Below are positions 63,219 to 64,000 of a stretch of 64,000 bases of DNA, one piece after another. The position numbers and the translations under genes were made by a program. The notes beneath the pieces are model-generated. The model worked only from the letters and a program-made list of their open reading frames with translations. It was not told the origin of the DNA and made no database searches. The DNA is from an uncultured Clostridia bacterium (GTDB lineage: Bacteria; Bacillota; Clostridia; Christensenellales; Borkfalkiaceae): assembly GCA_934271265.1 (NCBI GenBank), contig CAKQRE010000026.1, positions 1 through 64,000 on the forward strand, in the 5' to 3' direction. Position 1 is the first letter of the stretch. Every line of letters begins with the position of its first letter.

Positions 63219-64000
63219 ATGTTTGAACTTAACAATTTTGATTCGATACAAATAAGCGTGGCTTCTCCCGAAAAGATCCGGGAATGGTCTTACGGCGAGG
63301 TCACCCGTCCCGAGACCATCAACTACAGAACGCAGAAACCGGAAAGAGACGGTCTTTTCTGCGAAAGGATCTTCGGACCTACCAAGGACTGGGAATGCCA
63401 CTGCGGAAAATACAAAAGAATACGCTATAAGGGCATTATCTGCGAAAAGTGCGGCGTCGAAGTGACCCGCGCGAAGGTCAGAAGAGAGAGAATGGGGCAC
63501 ATCGAACTTGCGGCTCCCGTCTCTCATATCTGGTATTTCAAAGGCGTGCCTTCGAGAATCGGTCTCGTGATCGACATGGGACCCAAACAGCTCGAACAGG
63601 TTATCTATTTCGCCTGCTACGTCGTACTCGATCCGGGTTCGACCGACCTTCAGTACAAACAGGTTATCAACGACAGAGAATACCGCGAAACGGTGGAGAA
63701 GTTCGGCGAAAAGAGCTTTAAAGTCGGTATGGGCGCCGAGGCGATCAAAGAGCTTCTTATGGCGGTCGATCTCGACAAAGAGAGCGAAGAGCTGAAAAAG
63801 CTGATCACCGAAAATCCGGACAGCCAGAAGAGCGCGAAGGCGATCAAGAGACTCGACATCATCGAAGCGTTCCGCAAGAGCGGCAACCGCCCCGAATGGA
63901 TGATCCTCGACGTCGTTCCCGTTATTCCGCCCGAACTCCGCCCCATGGTCCAGCTTGACGGCGGAAGATTCGCAACCAGCGACTTAAACGACTTATACCG
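63219..64000 (+). CDS. rpoC: DNA-directed RNA polymerase subunit beta' (5' part, runs off the window)
   Basis: The first 260 codons are present; the gene continues beyond the end. The start at 63219 has GGGAGGATTG upstream. Typical opening: DSIQISVASPEKIREWSYGE, ETINYRTQKPERDGLFCERI and the N-terminal zinc site with cysteines in CHCGKY and CEKCGVE (near 59-79), then RERMGHIELAAPVSHIWYFK and VIPPELRPMVQLDGGRFATS. Forms the catalytic core with RpoB. Confidence 0.98.
   Translation, partial: MFELNNFDSIQISVASPEKIREWSYGEVTRPETINYRTQKPERDGLFCERIFGPTKDWECHCGKYKRIRYKGIICEKCGVEVTRAKVRRERMGHIELAAPVSHIWYFKGVPSRIGLVIDMGPKQLEQVIYFACYVVLDPGSTDLQYKQVINDREYRETVEKFGEKSFKVGMGAEAIKELLMAVDLDKESEELKKLITENPDSQKSAKAIKRLDIIEAFRKSGNRPEWMILDVVPVIPPELRPMVQLDGGRFATSDLNDLY
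63985..63998 (-). repeat. 14-mer motif copy (GTATAAGTCGTTTA)
   Basis: Inside rpoC, at the edge of the window. Confidence 0.6.

Noticed and set aside
1..64000. Phage, transposon, integron, toxin-antitoxin or restriction-defence island
   Set aside because: No transposase, integrase, methylase, nuclease or phage structural gene was recognised; the only mobile-like signals are the REP-like elements.

Overview
The window reads as a chromosome segment of an anaerobic, fermentative, low-to-moderate GC Bacillota, most likely an uncultured gut Clostridia (Christensenellales-like; this placement is inference). Reasons: a long single-chain pyruvate:ferredoxin oxidoreductase, tig-clpP-clpX synteny, an IspD-IspF fusion, RqcH/RqcP, an msm-type sugar ABC system without its own ATPase, many lipoproteins with AXXC-type lipoboxes, AGGAGG-type ribosome sites and clean TTGACA-17-TATAAT promoters. 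No phage, transposase, CRISPR or recognisable defence system was seen.

Layout. 1-620: an 80-bp tandem repeat and short degenerate repeats, then nifJ (minus, to 4145) with its own promoter and terminator. 4.6-10.5 kb (plus): membrane protein, pncB, lspA, an RluA-family pseudouridine synthase, a second membrane protein, an orphan small protein and a double Myb/SANT-like protein. 10.7-15.2 kb: a degraded coding remnant that contains a consensus promoter, followed by the overlapping uxaB-uxaA-uxaC hexuronate operon, whose codon use differs from its neighbours. 15.4-18.7 kb (minus): two lipoproteins around an Lgt-like membrane protein. 18.9-22.6 kb (minus): rqcH-yigZ-recX-birA. 22.8-26.2 kb (plus): tig-clpP-clpX. 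26.5-28.5 kb: a HAD phosphatase and a MATE transporter.

28.6-53.7 kb (all plus) is a roughly 25-kb glycan-use locus: a GH112 phosphorylase, a secreted TIM-barrel-type lipoprotein, a PhnP-like metallohydrolase, an AraC regulator, a sugar-binding lipoprotein with two permeases, two large lipoproteins that share a repeated C-terminal-type module, a secreted metallophosphoesterase, a Gfo/Idh oxidoreductase, a GH78-like protein, a cytosolic relative of the TIM-barrel lipoprotein, a GH94-type phosphorylase and an MFS transporter. Together with the uxa operon, the simplest reading is capture of rhamnose/galactose/uronate-containing oligosaccharides (rhamnogalacturonan-like), import by ABC/MFS carriers and cleavage inside the cell by phosphorolysis; lacto-N-biose-type host glycans are the alternative.

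53.7-64 kb: a Nudix hydrolase, tRNA-Gly(GCC), the minus-strand operon rqcP-ispDF-radA, an orphan helical protein behind a perfect promoter overlapped by a dyad, a REP-like repeat, then rpoB and the 5' part of rpoC. Ribosomal protein genes rplJ/rplL, the usual rpoB neighbours, are absent here.

Two sequence families run across the whole window and are not explained by the genes: a 13-14-bp motif TATAAGNCGWTWA present 14 times on both strands, and an intergenic REP-like family with ATGCCTTG/CAAGGCAT or ATGCCGGGCAAG/CTTGCCCGGCAT ends.
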